From an uncultured Acetatifactor sp. (GTDB lineage: Bacteria; Bacillota; Clostridia; Lachnospirales; Lachnospiraceae): a stretch of DNA of 64,000 nt. Positions within the stretch are counted from its first letter, which is position 1; each line of letters opens with the position of its first letter. Under the pieces are notes generated by a model. That model made no database searches. It saw nothing but the letters and a program-made list of their open reading frames with translations, and was not told the DNA's origin. Positions 45,182 through 53,742 of this stretch are shown piece after piece. Made by a program: the position numbers and the translations under genes. Where the stretch lies: positions 5,339 through 69,338 of the forward strand of contig CAJUJN010000015.1 of the NCBI GenBank assembly GCA_910586775.1, read 5' to 3'.

Positions 45182-45248
45182 AAAAATAACCTCCGGAAAT
45201 GGATTACACTGCGGTATCTCCATTATCTTTTCCCGGAGGATATCAATT

Positions 45249-45341
45249 TATACTGACGATCATTGAAACTTGCCAGACGTCCCGACTCACGAGCGAAAGA
45301 TGCCGGGGACATTGTGGCAAATTTCATCGCTTGTGAGTATA
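45249..45341 (+). repeat. Palindromic repeat family C, copy C1
   Basis: Starts TATACTGACGATCATTGAAA and ends GTGAGTATA. TGAAACTTGCCA pairs with TGGCAAATTTCA inside. The first 58 bp match the complement of 59282-59339. Its right end touches the family A element. It sits upstream of the PFOR gene. Confidence 0.7.
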
Positions 45342-45441
45342 TACTGCGCACCGGTTGAATTTGCAGTACAACCCGACTGCAGACCGCCAGCCAGGTATTT
45401 TCCCGGAGGCATCACTGTAAATCCCGGAGGTTTGCAGTATA
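45340..45441 (+). mobile_element. 102-bp MITE-like element, family A copy A3
   Basis: Exactly 102 bp with ends TATACTGC and GCAGTATA. It differs from A1 at a handful of positions and has lost some pairing in the right hairpin. Inserted in TATA at the end of the family C repeat. C1 and A3 fill most of the 326-bp gap between PFOR and sufB. Confidence 0.85.
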
Positions 45442-45507
45442 TGCCTGTATCTGCCGTTTATACCCGTGACCGGGGAAAACTGTGTTCCGGGTTTGCGGGC
45501 AAAAGGC

Positions 45508-46425
45508 TTATTTTAAAAATCCGTTTACGATCTGTGCCTCCGCCTCTTCTTCCGTCAGTCCCAGGGTCATCAGCTTGGTGATCTGGTCTCCGGCAATCTT
45601 TCCGATTGCGGCTTCATGGATCAGTTCCGCGTCAAGGTCCGCGGCGGTGATTTCCGGAACGGCGCTGATCCTGGCACGGTCCATGATGATGCCGTCACAT
45701 TCGGAATGCCCCTTGCAGCGGTTGTTGCCGTTGATTCTGGAGTAGAAGACCTGGCGGGAATCATCTCTGGCCACGGAGCGTGAGATGATATTGGCGCTGG
45801 AGCCTGCCCCGTCCAGTTCCACATGGAAGGAAGTTTCGGCGGTCTGGTTTCCGTGGGTCATGAGCTTTTCGGTGACGATGATCCTGGCGCCGTCGGCAAG
45901 CCTGGCGCTGGTGAGACGTTTTGTGGAGTCTACCCCTTTGATCTGGACGGTCTCCATCTCCATGAAACTGTTTTCGCCCACTTCCACTCTTGTCTCCGGA
46001 TTCATGATGCGCCCGCCGCTGCCGTCACCGCTTCCGTAGTGCTTTTCCACATATTTTACATGGGAGTTTTTTCCTATGTAAAAGGCGTGTATGCCGTCGT
46101 GGCGGCTGTCGCTGTCGCCGCTGTTGTGTATGCCGCAGCCGGCTACAATGGTCACGTCGCAGTCGTCGCCCACATAGAAATCGTTATAGACCATTTCGGT
46201 CAATCCGCTCTGGCTTAAGACCACGGGGATATGCACACTTTCCTTTTTGGTGCCTGGTTTGATGACGATGTCGATCCCCTGTTTGTCATTTTTGGTAACT
46301 ATGTCAATGTGAGCGGTGGTAGAGCGTTCCACACTCTGCCCGTTGGCGCGGATATTGTAGGCTCCGGCCGGCATCTCATGCAGCCCGGCCACCTGCTCCA
46401 GCAGATTTTTCTGAATTTCGTCCAT
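45508..46425 (-). CDS. Fe-S cluster scaffold SufB/SufD-type protein of a two-gene SUF system
   Basis: 305 residues, shorter than SufB (about 470) because the N-terminal part is absent. The beta-helix core has YNDFYVGDDCDVTIVAGCGIHN, HGIHAFYIGKNSHVKY-like turns and the C-terminal RSVARDDSRQVFYSRINGN, CKGHSECDGIIMD and AELIHEAAIGKI, which are SufB/D landmarks including candidate cluster residues Cys, Glu and His. Downstream of the SufC ATPase in the same direction, with no other suf gene nearby, so it fits the minimal SufBC (SMS-type) system of anaerobes. It supplies clusters for enzymes such as the adjacent PFOR. Confidence 0.88.
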   Translation of the reverse strand: MDEIQKNLLEQVAGLHEMPAGAYNIRANGQSVERSTTAHIDIVTKNDKQGIDIVIKPGTKKESVHIPVVLSQSGLTEMVYNDFYVGDDCDVTIVAGCGIHNSGDSDSRHDGIHAFYIGKNSHVKYVEKHYGSGDGSGGRIMNPETRVEVGENSFMEMETVQIKGVDSTKRLTSARLADGARIIVTEKLMTHGNQTAETSFHVELDGAGSSANIISRSVARDDSRQVFYSRINGNNRCKGHSECDGIIMDRARISAVPEITAADLDAELIHEAAIGKIAGDQITKLMTLGLTEEEAEAQIVNGFLK

Positions 46426-46436
46426 ATAATCCTCCT

Positions 46437-46571
46437 ATTCCAGTTCCGCAGATGTATCGCCAATACCCGGCTCAGCAGAGAATTTTCGTACGCCAGGTGA
46501 TGCGTCCGAAAATCCTCTGGGGCATTGGCGATACATCTGCTGATTCCAGTTCCGCAGATGTATCGCCAATA
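46437..46571. repeat. 29-bp direct repeats flanking a palindrome between sufC and sufB
   Basis: A 29-bp sequence starting ATTCCAGTTCCGCAGATG is present at 46437-46465 and again at 46543-46571. Between them, CAGATGTATCGCCAAT (46449-46464) pairs with 46524-46539, enclosing CAGAGAATTTTCG/CGAAAATCCTCTG. The second copy ends on the base before the sufC stop codon. Confidence 0.85.
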
Positions 46572-47318
46572 TCATATATTCTTCTTATAAAATTTGCAGC
46601 CTTCTGTCCCTTTCAGCAATTCGGGCAGAATCTCGCCCCGCTTTCCTCTGGCGGCTACATTGCCCTCTGCCAGTACGACAATTTCGTCCGCAATGTTCAG
46701 GATGCGTTCCTGATGGGAGATAATAATCAGGGAATTGTCGCTGTCCCGGTGCATTTCCTCGAAGACCTGGATGAGATTGTTAAAGCTCCACAGGTCGATG
46801 CCGGCTTCCGGTTCGTCGAAGACGGACAGGGGCGTGTTGCGGGCGATGATGGTGGCGATTTCAATCCGCTTCAGTTCCCCGCCGGAGAGGCTGGAGTCCA
46901 CGTCGCGGTTGACATAATCCCTTGCGCACAGTCCTACCTTTGACAGATAGTCGCAGATGGAGGGAAATTTGATTGCGGAACATCCGCTTTCCGTCTTTCC
47001 GGCGGCAAGCTGGATCAAATCCTTTACTTTTACCCCCTTGAAACGAACCGGCGACTGGAATGCAAAACTGATGCCCAGTCTGGCCCGTTCCGTGATATTC
47101 ATATGGGTAATGTCAGTGCCGTTGTAAAGTATTCTGCCCGAGGTGGGCGTCTCAATTCCCATGATCAGCTTCGCCAATGTGGATTTGCCGCCGCCGTTGG
47201 GGCCCGTGATGGCGATAAAAGCATGGTCCTCAAAAACAAGGTTTACATCTCTGATGATTTCTTTGTGTTTGTCGGCATCGTCAGATACCTGAAAACAGAG
47301 ATTCTGTAATTCAAGCAT
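46572..47318 (-). CDS. sufC: Fe-S cluster assembly ATPase SufC
   Basis: 248 residues, standard. Walker A GPNGGGKST, Q-loop FAFQSPVRFKG, signature LSGGELKRIEIA, Walker B PLSVFDEPEAGIDLW and H-loop IIISHQ are all present. The phrase FDEPEAGIDLWSFNNL resembles the SufC group found with the short SufB partner. It powers the SufB scaffold. GGGAGG stands upstream of the ATG. The 406-bp gap 47319-47724 holds the GlgX terminator and otherwise nothing I can name. Confidence 0.93.
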   Translation of the reverse strand: MLELQNLCFQVSDDADKHKEIIRDVNLVFEDHAFIAITGPNGGGKSTLAKLIMGIETPTSGRILYNGTDITHMNITERARLGISFAFQSPVRFKGVKVKDLIQLAAGKTESGCSAIKFPSICDYLSKVGLCARDYVNRDVDSSLSGGELKRIEIATIIARNTPLSVFDEPEAGIDLWSFNNLIQVFEEMHRDSDNSLIIISHQERILNIADEIVVLAEGNVAARGKRGEILPELLKGTEGCKFYKKNI

Positions 47319-47603
47319 AAGTATCCTCCCTGTCAGCCTTCATTCAGGCTGTCTATGTATTGATAACAGATCATACGGAAGTGCTGAAAATAAATCTGAT
47401 GGCTATTCTGCCATTTCATGCCGCAGATATTCCGGTAACATGGCCTGCAGAACGTTTCCCGCATACTTTTTATACAGTATAACACAGAAAAAAGAAAATC
47501 TATACAAATTTAGGGAATTTTTATATTATTCAAAACATTCCGGCAACGGTTTTATTATTCGTTTGAAGCTCCTTAAAGAAAATAATCTGCGGACATGAGA
47601 CGG

Positions 47604-47634
47604 AAAAAGGGCTGTCACAGGGAAGGGACAGCCC
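47604..47634 (-). terminator. Terminator of glgX
   Basis: GGGCTGTC pairs with GACAGCCC; read leftward the stem is followed by TTTTTCC. It lies about 90 bp past the glgX stop. Confidence 0.8.
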
Positions 47635-47724
47635 CGGGAAGAGGACGCAGGTTCACAAATGCAGCCGAAATACAGCCGAAATGCAGCCGATAACCGCAAT
47701 TTATGGACAGACGCTGTAAAGGGA

Positions 47725-49857
47725 TTAAAGTTCCCGTCCCGTAAATACGGCGACAGAACGGGGATGCATGATAAATTCGGAGTCGATGCGCACTTCCTCC
47801 CCTTCAGGGTAGCAGTAGCGGCCGTACCCGTCGCCCCAGGTGTTGACGCTCAGGAACCAGGCCAGATGGCAGTCCAGCTCCGGAACGGTAATCGTCACAT
47901 CCTCCCAGTGGGAATTGACTGCCACATATACCAGGTCGTCCGTGCCGGTTTCCGGGTTGTAGCCTGCGAAGCTGATGGCCAGGGTTTTGGCATCATTGGG
48001 GATATACAGTTCCTCTGCATTGATGCCGTGGGTGTGCAGAGGTTCCATGCCGCAGACGGCATCCGGGAGCATATTGCGGATGACAGGGTGTTTATGCCTG
48101 TATCGGATCATAAATTTGAAAAACTCAAACAGATCCCGGTTTTTAGCAAGCAGATTCCAGTTCAGCCAGGAGGTTTCGTTGTCCTGGCAATAGGGATTGT
48201 TGTTGCCGTATTGGGTGTTGCCGAATTCGTCTCCGGCCAGGAACATGGGGGTTCCCCGGCTGCACATCAGCACGGCACAGGCGTTACGTATCATCCGGAA
48301 ACGGAGGCTGAGCACTTCGGGATTATCGGTATCACCTTCCACACCGCAGTTCCAGCTTCGGTTGTCGTCGGCGCCGTCCGTATTGTTCCAGCCGTTTTTT
48401 TCATTGTGCTTCTCATTGTAGGAATAGAGGTCGTAAAGCGTAAAACCATCATGGCAGGTGAGAAAATTCACGCAGGAATTGTACCCGGCGTAATTGTTAT
48501 TGTTGTCGGAATAGAAACCGCCGTACAGGTCTCCGGAGCCGGATATACTCCAGGCAGCATCCCAGGCATGCCAGAAATCTCCCTTCAGATAGGAACGAAG
48601 GGAATCCCGGTAGCGCCCGTTCCATTCCGCCCAACGCTTGCTGGCGGGGAATTTTCCCACCTGGTACAGGCCGCCCGCGTCCCATGCCTCTGCGATCAGC
48701 TTTACATTGCGCAGCACGGGGTCGGTGGCCAGAAGCTCCAGGAGGGGCGGATTGTTCAGGGGAGAACCGTCCTCATGCCGCCCCAGGATGCTGGCAAGGT
48801 CAAAGCGGAAGCCGTCGATCCGGTAGCTTACCGCCCAGTACCGCAGGCATTCCAGGATCATCTGGCGCACGATGGGGTTGTTGCAGTTCAGGGTATTGCC
48901 GCAGCCGCTGAAATTATAGTAATTCCCGTTGGGCGTCAGCATATAATAGACCTTATTGTCGAAGCCCTTGAAACAGAAGGTAGAACCCTTTTCGTTGCCC
49001 TCTGCGGTATGGTTGAACACAACGTCAAGGATGACCTCGATGCCGTTGTCGTGGAGGGCCTTGATCAGGACTTTCAGCTCGGTGCCTTCCTGGTTGTATT
49101 CATCGTTTGCGATGTAACTGGTATTGGGGGCGAAGAAGCCTACCGTATTATAGCCCCAGTAGTCCAGGAGATTCTCGCCGTCCACAGTGCGTGCGTTCAT
49201 GGTCTCGTCAAATTCGAAGATGGGCATCAGCTCCACCGCATTAATGCCAAGCTCTTTCAGATAGGGAATCTTTTCCATCAGGCCTGCGAAGGTGCCCCGG
49301 TGCTTTACACCTGAGGAAGGATGATAGGTGAAACCCCGGACATGGAGTTCATAGATGACCAGGTCGCTCATGGTGCGGCTGGATTGTGGCATGGCGCCCC
49401 AGTCGAAAACATCCCTGATGACACGGGCGTGATAACTCCCGGACTTTTTCATGCCCCACAGACGCTGACCGGCTACGGAACGGGCATAAGGATCCAGCAG
49501 GACGGCATTGGGGTCGAAAGTCAGCCCGTTTTCCGGTTCATAAGGGCCGTCGATCTGGTAGGCGTATTCGAATTCCTCGATATCCAGCCCGAATACGATC
49601 ATGGAATAGACATCCCCTATCTTATAGGCTTCGGGAAACGGAAGCCGGGCATAGGGAACCGTTGCGTACCTGTGGAAGAGCAGGAGCGTGCAGGAGGTGC
49701 CGTAATGGGTGTGGACGGTAAAGTTCACGCCCACCGGGAGCATCATGGCTCCATGCACATCAAAAAGTCCGGGGCGGACGGGAAAGCCTTCGATTTCGGC
49801 CACGGGTGTCAGGGACATATTGAGCTCAGGAACATACTTTAGGGCGTAAAGTTTCAA
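47725..49857 (-). CDS. glgX: Glycogen debranching enzyme (GlgX/isoamylase type, GH13)
   Basis: 710 residues. An N-terminal CBM48-like domain (FPVRPGLFDVHGAMMLPVGVNFTVHT) leads into the GH13 barrel: VILDVVFNHT (region I), GFRFDLASILG (nucleophile Asp), LIAEAWDAGG (acid Glu) and NFLTCHDGFTLYDL (third Asp region). It removes branches from glycogen or amylopectin. I chose a TTG start because AAGGAGG stands six bases before it and upstream sequence has no ribosome site; that gives MKLYALKYVPELN. Monocistronic. Confidence 0.92.
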   Translation of the reverse strand: MKLYALKYVPELNMSLTPVAEIEGFPVRPGLFDVHGAMMLPVGVNFTVHTHYGTSCTLLLFHRYATVPYARLPFPEAYKIGDVYSMIVFGLDIEEFEYAYQIDGPYEPENGLTFDPNAVLLDPYARSVAGQRLWGMKKSGSYHARVIRDVFDWGAMPQSSRTMSDLVIYELHVRGFTYHPSSGVKHRGTFAGLMEKIPYLKELGINAVELMPIFEFDETMNARTVDGENLLDYWGYNTVGFFAPNTSYIANDEYNQEGTELKVLIKALHDNGIEVILDVVFNHTAEGNEKGSTFCFKGFDNKVYYMLTPNGNYYNFSGCGNTLNCNNPIVRQMILECLRYWAVSYRIDGFRFDLASILGRHEDGSPLNNPPLLELLATDPVLRNVKLIAEAWDAGGLYQVGKFPASKRWAEWNGRYRDSLRSYLKGDFWHAWDAAWSISGSGDLYGGFYSDNNNNYAGYNSCVNFLTCHDGFTLYDLYSYNEKHNEKNGWNNTDGADDNRSWNCGVEGDTDNPEVLSLRFRMIRNACAVLMCSRGTPMFLAGDEFGNTQYGNNNPYCQDNETSWLNWNLLAKNRDLFEFFKFMIRYRHKHPVIRNMLPDAVCGMEPLHTHGINAEELYIPNDAKTLAISFAGYNPETGTDDLVYVAVNSHWEDVTITVPELDCHLAWFLSVNTWGDGYGRYCYPEGEEVRIDSEFIMHPRSVAVFTGREL

Positions 49858-50069
49858 ATTCTGCCTCCTTATTCTGGCTTTGTTGACAGGAAAATGCTGT
49901 CGGGACGCCCGCAAACCAGCTGGGAATCCGGCACAGGAACGGGTAAAAAAATGACAATATGGCAACAGTATAATGGATGTATCCGGAAAAAGCAATTGAA
50001 AGTTTTACAAATTCGGAGTATACTGTACCTGTAACAAGATTTTTCGATCTTTGGAAAGGGGGCAGCGTT

Positions 50070-50402
50070 ATGAAGGAAGGGGCATTCTTGGGATTTCTTT
50101 TGTGGATGGCCGGCGGGGGACTGCTGATAGCTCTGGGCATCGCAGCTTTTTTTGCGAAGAAGGAAGTGGGATTTTTCAACAATGTGAAAGCGCTTCCGAT
50201 GGAGAATGTGAAAGCCTATAACCGTGCTGTGGGAAAGCTGTACCTGGTGTACGGAGCCGTATTTCTGCTTCTGGGGCTTCCCATTTTGACAGGGCAGAAT
50301 TCCCCTGCCGTTATTTTTTCTGTATTAGGGGTGGTGGCAGAGACGATCGTTGCCATGGCTGTCTATCTCCTGGCAATCCAGAATAAGTATGAAAAGAAAT
50401 AG
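50070..50402 (+). CDS. Small membrane protein, DUF3784-like
   Basis: 110 residues with three membrane segments (about 7-27, 52-72, 80-102). The N-terminal helix plus FFAKKEVGFFNNVKALPMENVKAYNRAVGKL resembles DUF3784 proteins of Firmicutes; this is a family guess. AAAGGGGGC precedes the ATG, and the longer upstream frame has no ribosome site. Confidence 0.75.
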   Translation: MKEGAFLGFLLWMAGGGLLIALGIAAFFAKKEVGFFNNVKALPMENVKAYNRAVGKLYLVYGAVFLLLGLPILTGQNSPAVIFSVLGVVAETIVAMAVYLLAIQNKYEKK

Positions 50403-50569
50403 AGACGCATGCCTGGTTCCCGGTAAAGTTTTCCTGATTCCTGCCGAAATAAATGATAGACGGCGGCAGACGGGGGATTTCCGCAGCCGCGGAAAAACGG
50501 ATTTGACGGCACCGAGACGGCAGAATGGCGCCGGAGAAGGACGCCGGGAAACGCTATGGAGGGCAGAAA

Positions 50570-51280
50570 ATGGAAAAAATAGGAAGTTATTATCAGAGCA
50601 GCGTCTATGAGAGGACAGCGAAGGCTGCAAAGGACGCGGAAAATGCGAAGGCAGACAGGGCCAAAAGCGCCAGTGCGGCAAAAGAGGAGAAGAAGTCTCC
50701 TGCCTTAAGCAGGGCAGCTCAGAAGCTGCTGAAGGAATTGCAGAAGACTTATAAAAATATGGACTTCATGGTGGCGGATTACGAGACGGACGAGGAAGCG
50801 GCCGCCCTGTTATCCAGAGGAACAGGGGAATACACTGCTCTGCTTTCCACAGATGAGCTGGAGAAGATGGCGGCAGACGACAGCGTGAAAGAGAAGAATC
50901 TGAAGACGCTGGATGAAGCCGTATCCAAACTGGACGAGATGAAAGAACAGCTGGGAGACAAGGCCGATGATGTGACCCGCATCGGAATCGCCATCGGTGA
51001 TGACGGAGAAGTCTCCTTCTTCGCGGAACTGGAGAAGAACAGCGAAAAGCAGCGCGAGCGTATAGAGAAGCAGCGTGAAGAGAAGCGGGATGAGACGAAG
51101 GAGGCGAAGAGCGCGGAGACCGGCCAGTACCGCGCCCTTGGAAAACCCGCTGAGAAGCGCACTACGGTATTCGCACCCACAGTGGAAGAGCTGGCGGAGA
51201 AGATTTCACGGGTGGACTGGAGTAAAGTGAAGGAAGAACGTCCTGATTTCACTGGACAGAAGTTTGATTTAGTGGTATAA
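50570..51280 (+). CDS. Cytoplasmic charged helical protein, DUF6033-like
   Basis: 236 residues, starting MEKIGSYYQSSVYERTAKAAKD, rich in Lys, Glu and Ala. A long charged helix (10-55), a compact middle around NMDFMVADYETDEEAAALLSRG and GEYTALLSTDELEKMAADD, and a second charged helix (165-195) are visible. No signal or membrane segment. The family label is from memory and tentative. GGAGGG stands before the ATG. Confidence 0.7.
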   Translation: MEKIGSYYQSSVYERTAKAAKDAENAKADRAKSASAAKEEKKSPALSRAAQKLLKELQKTYKNMDFMVADYETDEEAAALLSRGTGEYTALLSTDELEKMAADDSVKEKNLKTLDEAVSKLDEMKEQLGDKADDVTRIGIAIGDDGEVSFFAELEKNSEKQRERIEKQREEKRDETKEAKSAETGQYRALGKPAEKRTTVFAPTVEELAEKISRVDWSKVKEERPDFTGQKFDLVV

Positions 51281-51331
51281 ACGGCAGGATAAAAGCCAAA
51301 AGATGTTAATATAAAACGGCAGATGTATGAG

Positions 51332-51374
51332 AAAACAGTCCGAAGCAAAAGTTTTTATTGCTTTGGACTGTTTT
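51332..51374 (+). terminator. Terminator
   Basis: AAAACAGTCC-G-AAGCAA pairs with TTGCTTTGGACTGTTTT, T run at the end. Confidence 0.85.
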
Positions 51375-51378
51375 ATTT

Positions 51379-51408
51379 CTGGACAGACATCTGGGGGTGT
51401 GGTATAAT
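51379..51408 (+). promoter_or_regulatory. Promoter of the cyclophilin gene
   Basis: CTGGAC (51379-51384), 18-bp spacer ending GTGTGG, perfect TATAAT (51403-51408). It has the same -35 and spacer length as the recombinase promoter at 6614. Confidence 0.75.
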
Positions 51409-51437
51409 CAGTACAGCTTTTACATAGGAACATTTTC

Positions 51438-51471
51438 ATGCCATCACAGGCAACAGTCCCTGTGATGGCAT
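51438..51471 (+). promoter_or_regulatory. Perfect hairpin in the 5' leader of the cyclophilin gene
   Basis: ATGCCATCACAGG pairs exactly with CCTGTGATGGCAT around eight bases. It lies about 30 bases past the expected transcription start and 75 before the ATG, with no T run after it. Could stabilise the mRNA or bind a protein. Confidence 0.6.
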
Positions 51472-51546
51472 TGTCATTACCGTTTGCTTCATTGAAAGTA
51501 TCCGGAAGTGCTCCTGTGTAAAAAATACAGACAGGGAGAGTGTGTT

Positions 51547-52185
51547 ATGAAAAGGAGATTGATTGGCGTGATGCTGGCGGCAGTAATGGTATTGGGTCTT
51601 GCTGCCTGCGGTAAGGAGGAGAACGGCTCCGGCAGCGGAGAGTCAGCGGCGGCAGGAGAGGATGCGGGGAACGGGGAAGCGGTTTCCGGCAAACATCATG
51701 TGGAGATTACGGTGAAGGATTACGGTACGATTTCCGTGGAACTGGACGGGGATGCGGCGCCCATCACCGTGGAGAATTTCCTGAAACTGGCAGGCGACGG
51801 TTTTTATGACGGACTGACTTTCCACCGTATTATATCCGGATTCATGATTCAGGGAGGGGATCCCAAAGGCGACGGTACAGGCGGTTCCAACGAGAATATT
51901 AAGGGAGAGTTTTCCGAGAACGGCGTGGAGAATAACCTGTCCCATACCAGGGGCGCCATTTCCATGGCTCGCGCTACGGCCAAGGACAGTGCCAGTTCCC
52001 AGTTTTTTATTGTGCATGAAGACAGCACTTTTCTGGACGGACAGTATGCCTGCTTCGGTTATGTCACAGAGGGGATTGAGGTGGTAGATGCCATTTGCGA
52101 TGCGGTTGATGCGTTCATAGACAATAACGGGACCGTGGAGAAGGAGAGCCAGCCCGTTATCGAGAGCGTTAAAGTGGTGGACTAA
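51547..52185 (+). CDS. Cyclophilin-type peptidyl-prolyl isomerase lipoprotein
   Basis: 212 residues. The signal MKRRLIGVMLAAVMVLGLAACG carries lipobox LAAC; a short Gly/Ser linker follows. The cyclophilin domain has FYDGLTFHRIISGFMIQGGDPKGDGTGG with the catalytic Arg, ARATAKDSASSQFFI and LDGQYACFGYVTEG. It likely assists folding of exported proteins outside the membrane. GGGAG precedes the ATG. Confidence 0.94.
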   Translation: MKRRLIGVMLAAVMVLGLAACGKEENGSGSGESAAAGEDAGNGEAVSGKHHVEITVKDYGTISVELDGDAAPITVENFLKLAGDGFYDGLTFHRIISGFMIQGGDPKGDGTGGSNENIKGEFSENGVENNLSHTRGAISMARATAKDSASSQFFIVHEDSTFLDGQYACFGYVTEGIEVVDAICDAVDAFIDNNGTVEKESQPVIESVKVVD

Positions 52186-52280
52186 GTCCAGGGGAGACAT
52201 GAAACTATAATTATTACACAAAGTACGGAGGCTTTGCTATAGGCATATTTCACAAACTTTATCCAAACCTGCATTTTTTG

Positions 52281-52310
52281 CTGACATTTTCGGATTAAAT
52301 CTGTTAGAAT
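52281..52310 (+). promoter_or_regulatory. Putative promoter of the CarD gene
   Basis: CTGACA (52281-52286), 18-bp spacer, TAGAAT (52305-52310), about 60 bp before the GTG start. Confidence 0.65.
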
Positions 52311-52372
52311 ATGGTTATAACATATAGTGGAGGTGTTTTGTAGTCGGCAAGCATGCAGAAAGTGAGGTTCTT

Positions 52373-52876
52373 GTGTTTGGAATTGGTGATTATGTGATTT
52401 GTGGAAACAAGGGTGTCTGCGAGGTGGAAAATATTACCACTTTGAATATCTCAGGCGTGGATAAGGAGAGGGAATACTATATTCTGAAGCCCCTGTATAT
52501 GTCCGGAAGTACGGTTTATGTGCCGGTGGATTCCCCAAAGGAGTCCATGCGGAAGGCGCTCAGGCGAGAGGAAGCTGAAAAGCTGATTGAGGCGATTCCG
52601 GAGATCCCGCTGTTGGTGATTGCGAATGACAAGCTGTCGGAACAGGCATATAAGGATTGCATCAGAACAAATGACTGCGAAGATCTGGTAAAGTTGATCA
52701 AGACCATCTATACCAGGAAACAGATGAGAATTAAGGCCGGCAGAAAGGTAACTGCAGTGGATGCCAAATATTTTCATATGGCGGAGGAAAACCTTTACGG
52801 TGAACTGGCCGTAGCATTAAACATCAGCCGTAAGGAAGTAGAGGGCTATATAGTCGAGGCCATTGACGGCAGATAA
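52373..52876 (+). CDS. CarD/CdnL-type transcription regulator
   Basis: 167 residues from a GTG start with GTGAGG five bases before it. The N-terminal RNA-polymerase-interaction domain (MFGIGDYVICGNKGVCEVENI, REYYILKPLYMSGSTVYVPVD) is followed by the helical CarD C-terminal domain ending SRKEVEGYIVEA. CarD-type proteins bind the RNA polymerase beta subunit and tune open-complex stability. No partner is nearby; the gene looks monocistronic. Confidence 0.9.
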   Translation: MFGIGDYVICGNKGVCEVENITTLNISGVDKEREYYILKPLYMSGSTVYVPVDSPKESMRKALRREEAEKLIEAIPEIPLLVIANDKLSEQAYKDCIRTNDCEDLVKLIKTIYTRKQMRIKAGRKVTAVDAKYFHMAEENLYGELAVALNISRKEVEGYIVEAIDGR

Positions 52877-52924
52877 TTTTTCATAAAATACTTTACAATT
52901 GCGGAATAAAGTATTATGATAGAA

Positions 52925-53175
52925 AAAACGTTGAAGAGAAGAGTAGCAGGCTTAAGATGCCGCAGAGAGAACTGCCCGGGAGTCCGGTGGTGGAAGCAGT
53001 TTGGCAGCAGGCTTGTGAAGACCGTCTCGGAGTGGCTCTAATACAGCCCGGCAGCTTCCGTTATCAGCGAATGAAGTGGCAGCTTTATAGATTTTGAAAG
53101 GCTGCAACAAGGGTGGAACCGCGTTCAGAGAGTGAAACGTCCCTTGCAATAGGAATATTGCAGGGGGCTTTTTTG
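52925..53175 (+). promoter_or_regulatory. T-box riboswitch leader of the thrS operon
   Basis: The T-box sequence GGGTGGAACCGCG (53111-53123) is followed by a terminator in which CCCTTGCAATA pairs with TATTGCAGGGG and T6 ends at about 53174. The upstream 180 bases contain stem-I-like pairings. An ACC triplet at 53021-53023 in a purine-rich loop is a candidate threonine specifier; this placement is a guess. Uncharged tRNA-Thr should stabilise the antiterminator and switch on the downstream genes. Confidence 0.9.
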
Positions 53176-53284
53176 TTACTTTTTACGGAGATTCCTTGAA
53201 AGTCACGGAGAGACAGCGGCGTTTGATGCTGACAGGCGGCATGGAGCAGAAGAGATTGGAAGAGCGGGAAGAAAGGAGAGCAAA

Positions 53285-53647
53285 ATGGAACAATGGAAGA
53301 CGAAACTCAGGGAACTGGGGGACAGATGGTTTGAGGGAGAATTGACGGTGCCCAAGACGGAATTGTGGCTGGTATTGATATCCTGTTTTCTGATGGGGAT
53401 GTTGTACGGGCTGAAGAAAGCGCCCATGACACACGGGATAATGATTGGCAGCAACAACGGGAATAACAATGGAAATGGGAGTTCTGCCGGCTGCTGCATG
53501 GGCCATAAAGGCTCTGCCAAAGCAAAGAATGCAGAGGAAGAGGCGGAAAAATGCGGAGAGGAGGCCTGTGCTGAAGGCAGAGAGCAGCATGGAAGGCATA
53601 AGTGCCATAAAAAAGGCAGATGTTGTGGAAAACGCAGAGGCAATTGA
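53285..53647 (+). CDS. Single-pass membrane protein with Cys/His-rich tail, in the thrS leader operon
   Basis: 120 residues. An N-terminal amphipathic part (1-25), one membrane segment (WLVLISCFLMGMLYGL, about 28-44), an Asn/Gly-rich stretch and a basic C-terminus rich in Cys and His (AGCCMGHKG, EKCGEEAC, HKCHKKGRCCG). The tail may bind metal. AGAAAGGAGAG precedes the ATG. It lies between the T-box terminator and thrS, so it should be induced by threonine starvation. No family recognised. Confidence 0.75.
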   Translation: MEQWKTKLRELGDRWFEGELTVPKTELWLVLISCFLMGMLYGLKKAPMTHGIMIGSNNGNNNGNGSSAGCCMGHKGSAKAKNAEEEAEKCGEEACAEGREQHGRHKCHKKGRCCGKRRGN

Positions 53648-53742
53648 AGAATTGTGACAAAGATGGCTGTTAAGCCGGAAATGGAAGACAGCGGTTCTGT
53701 CCGGTATCGGGCAGTTTATTATGAAACAGGAGAGATAAGAAA

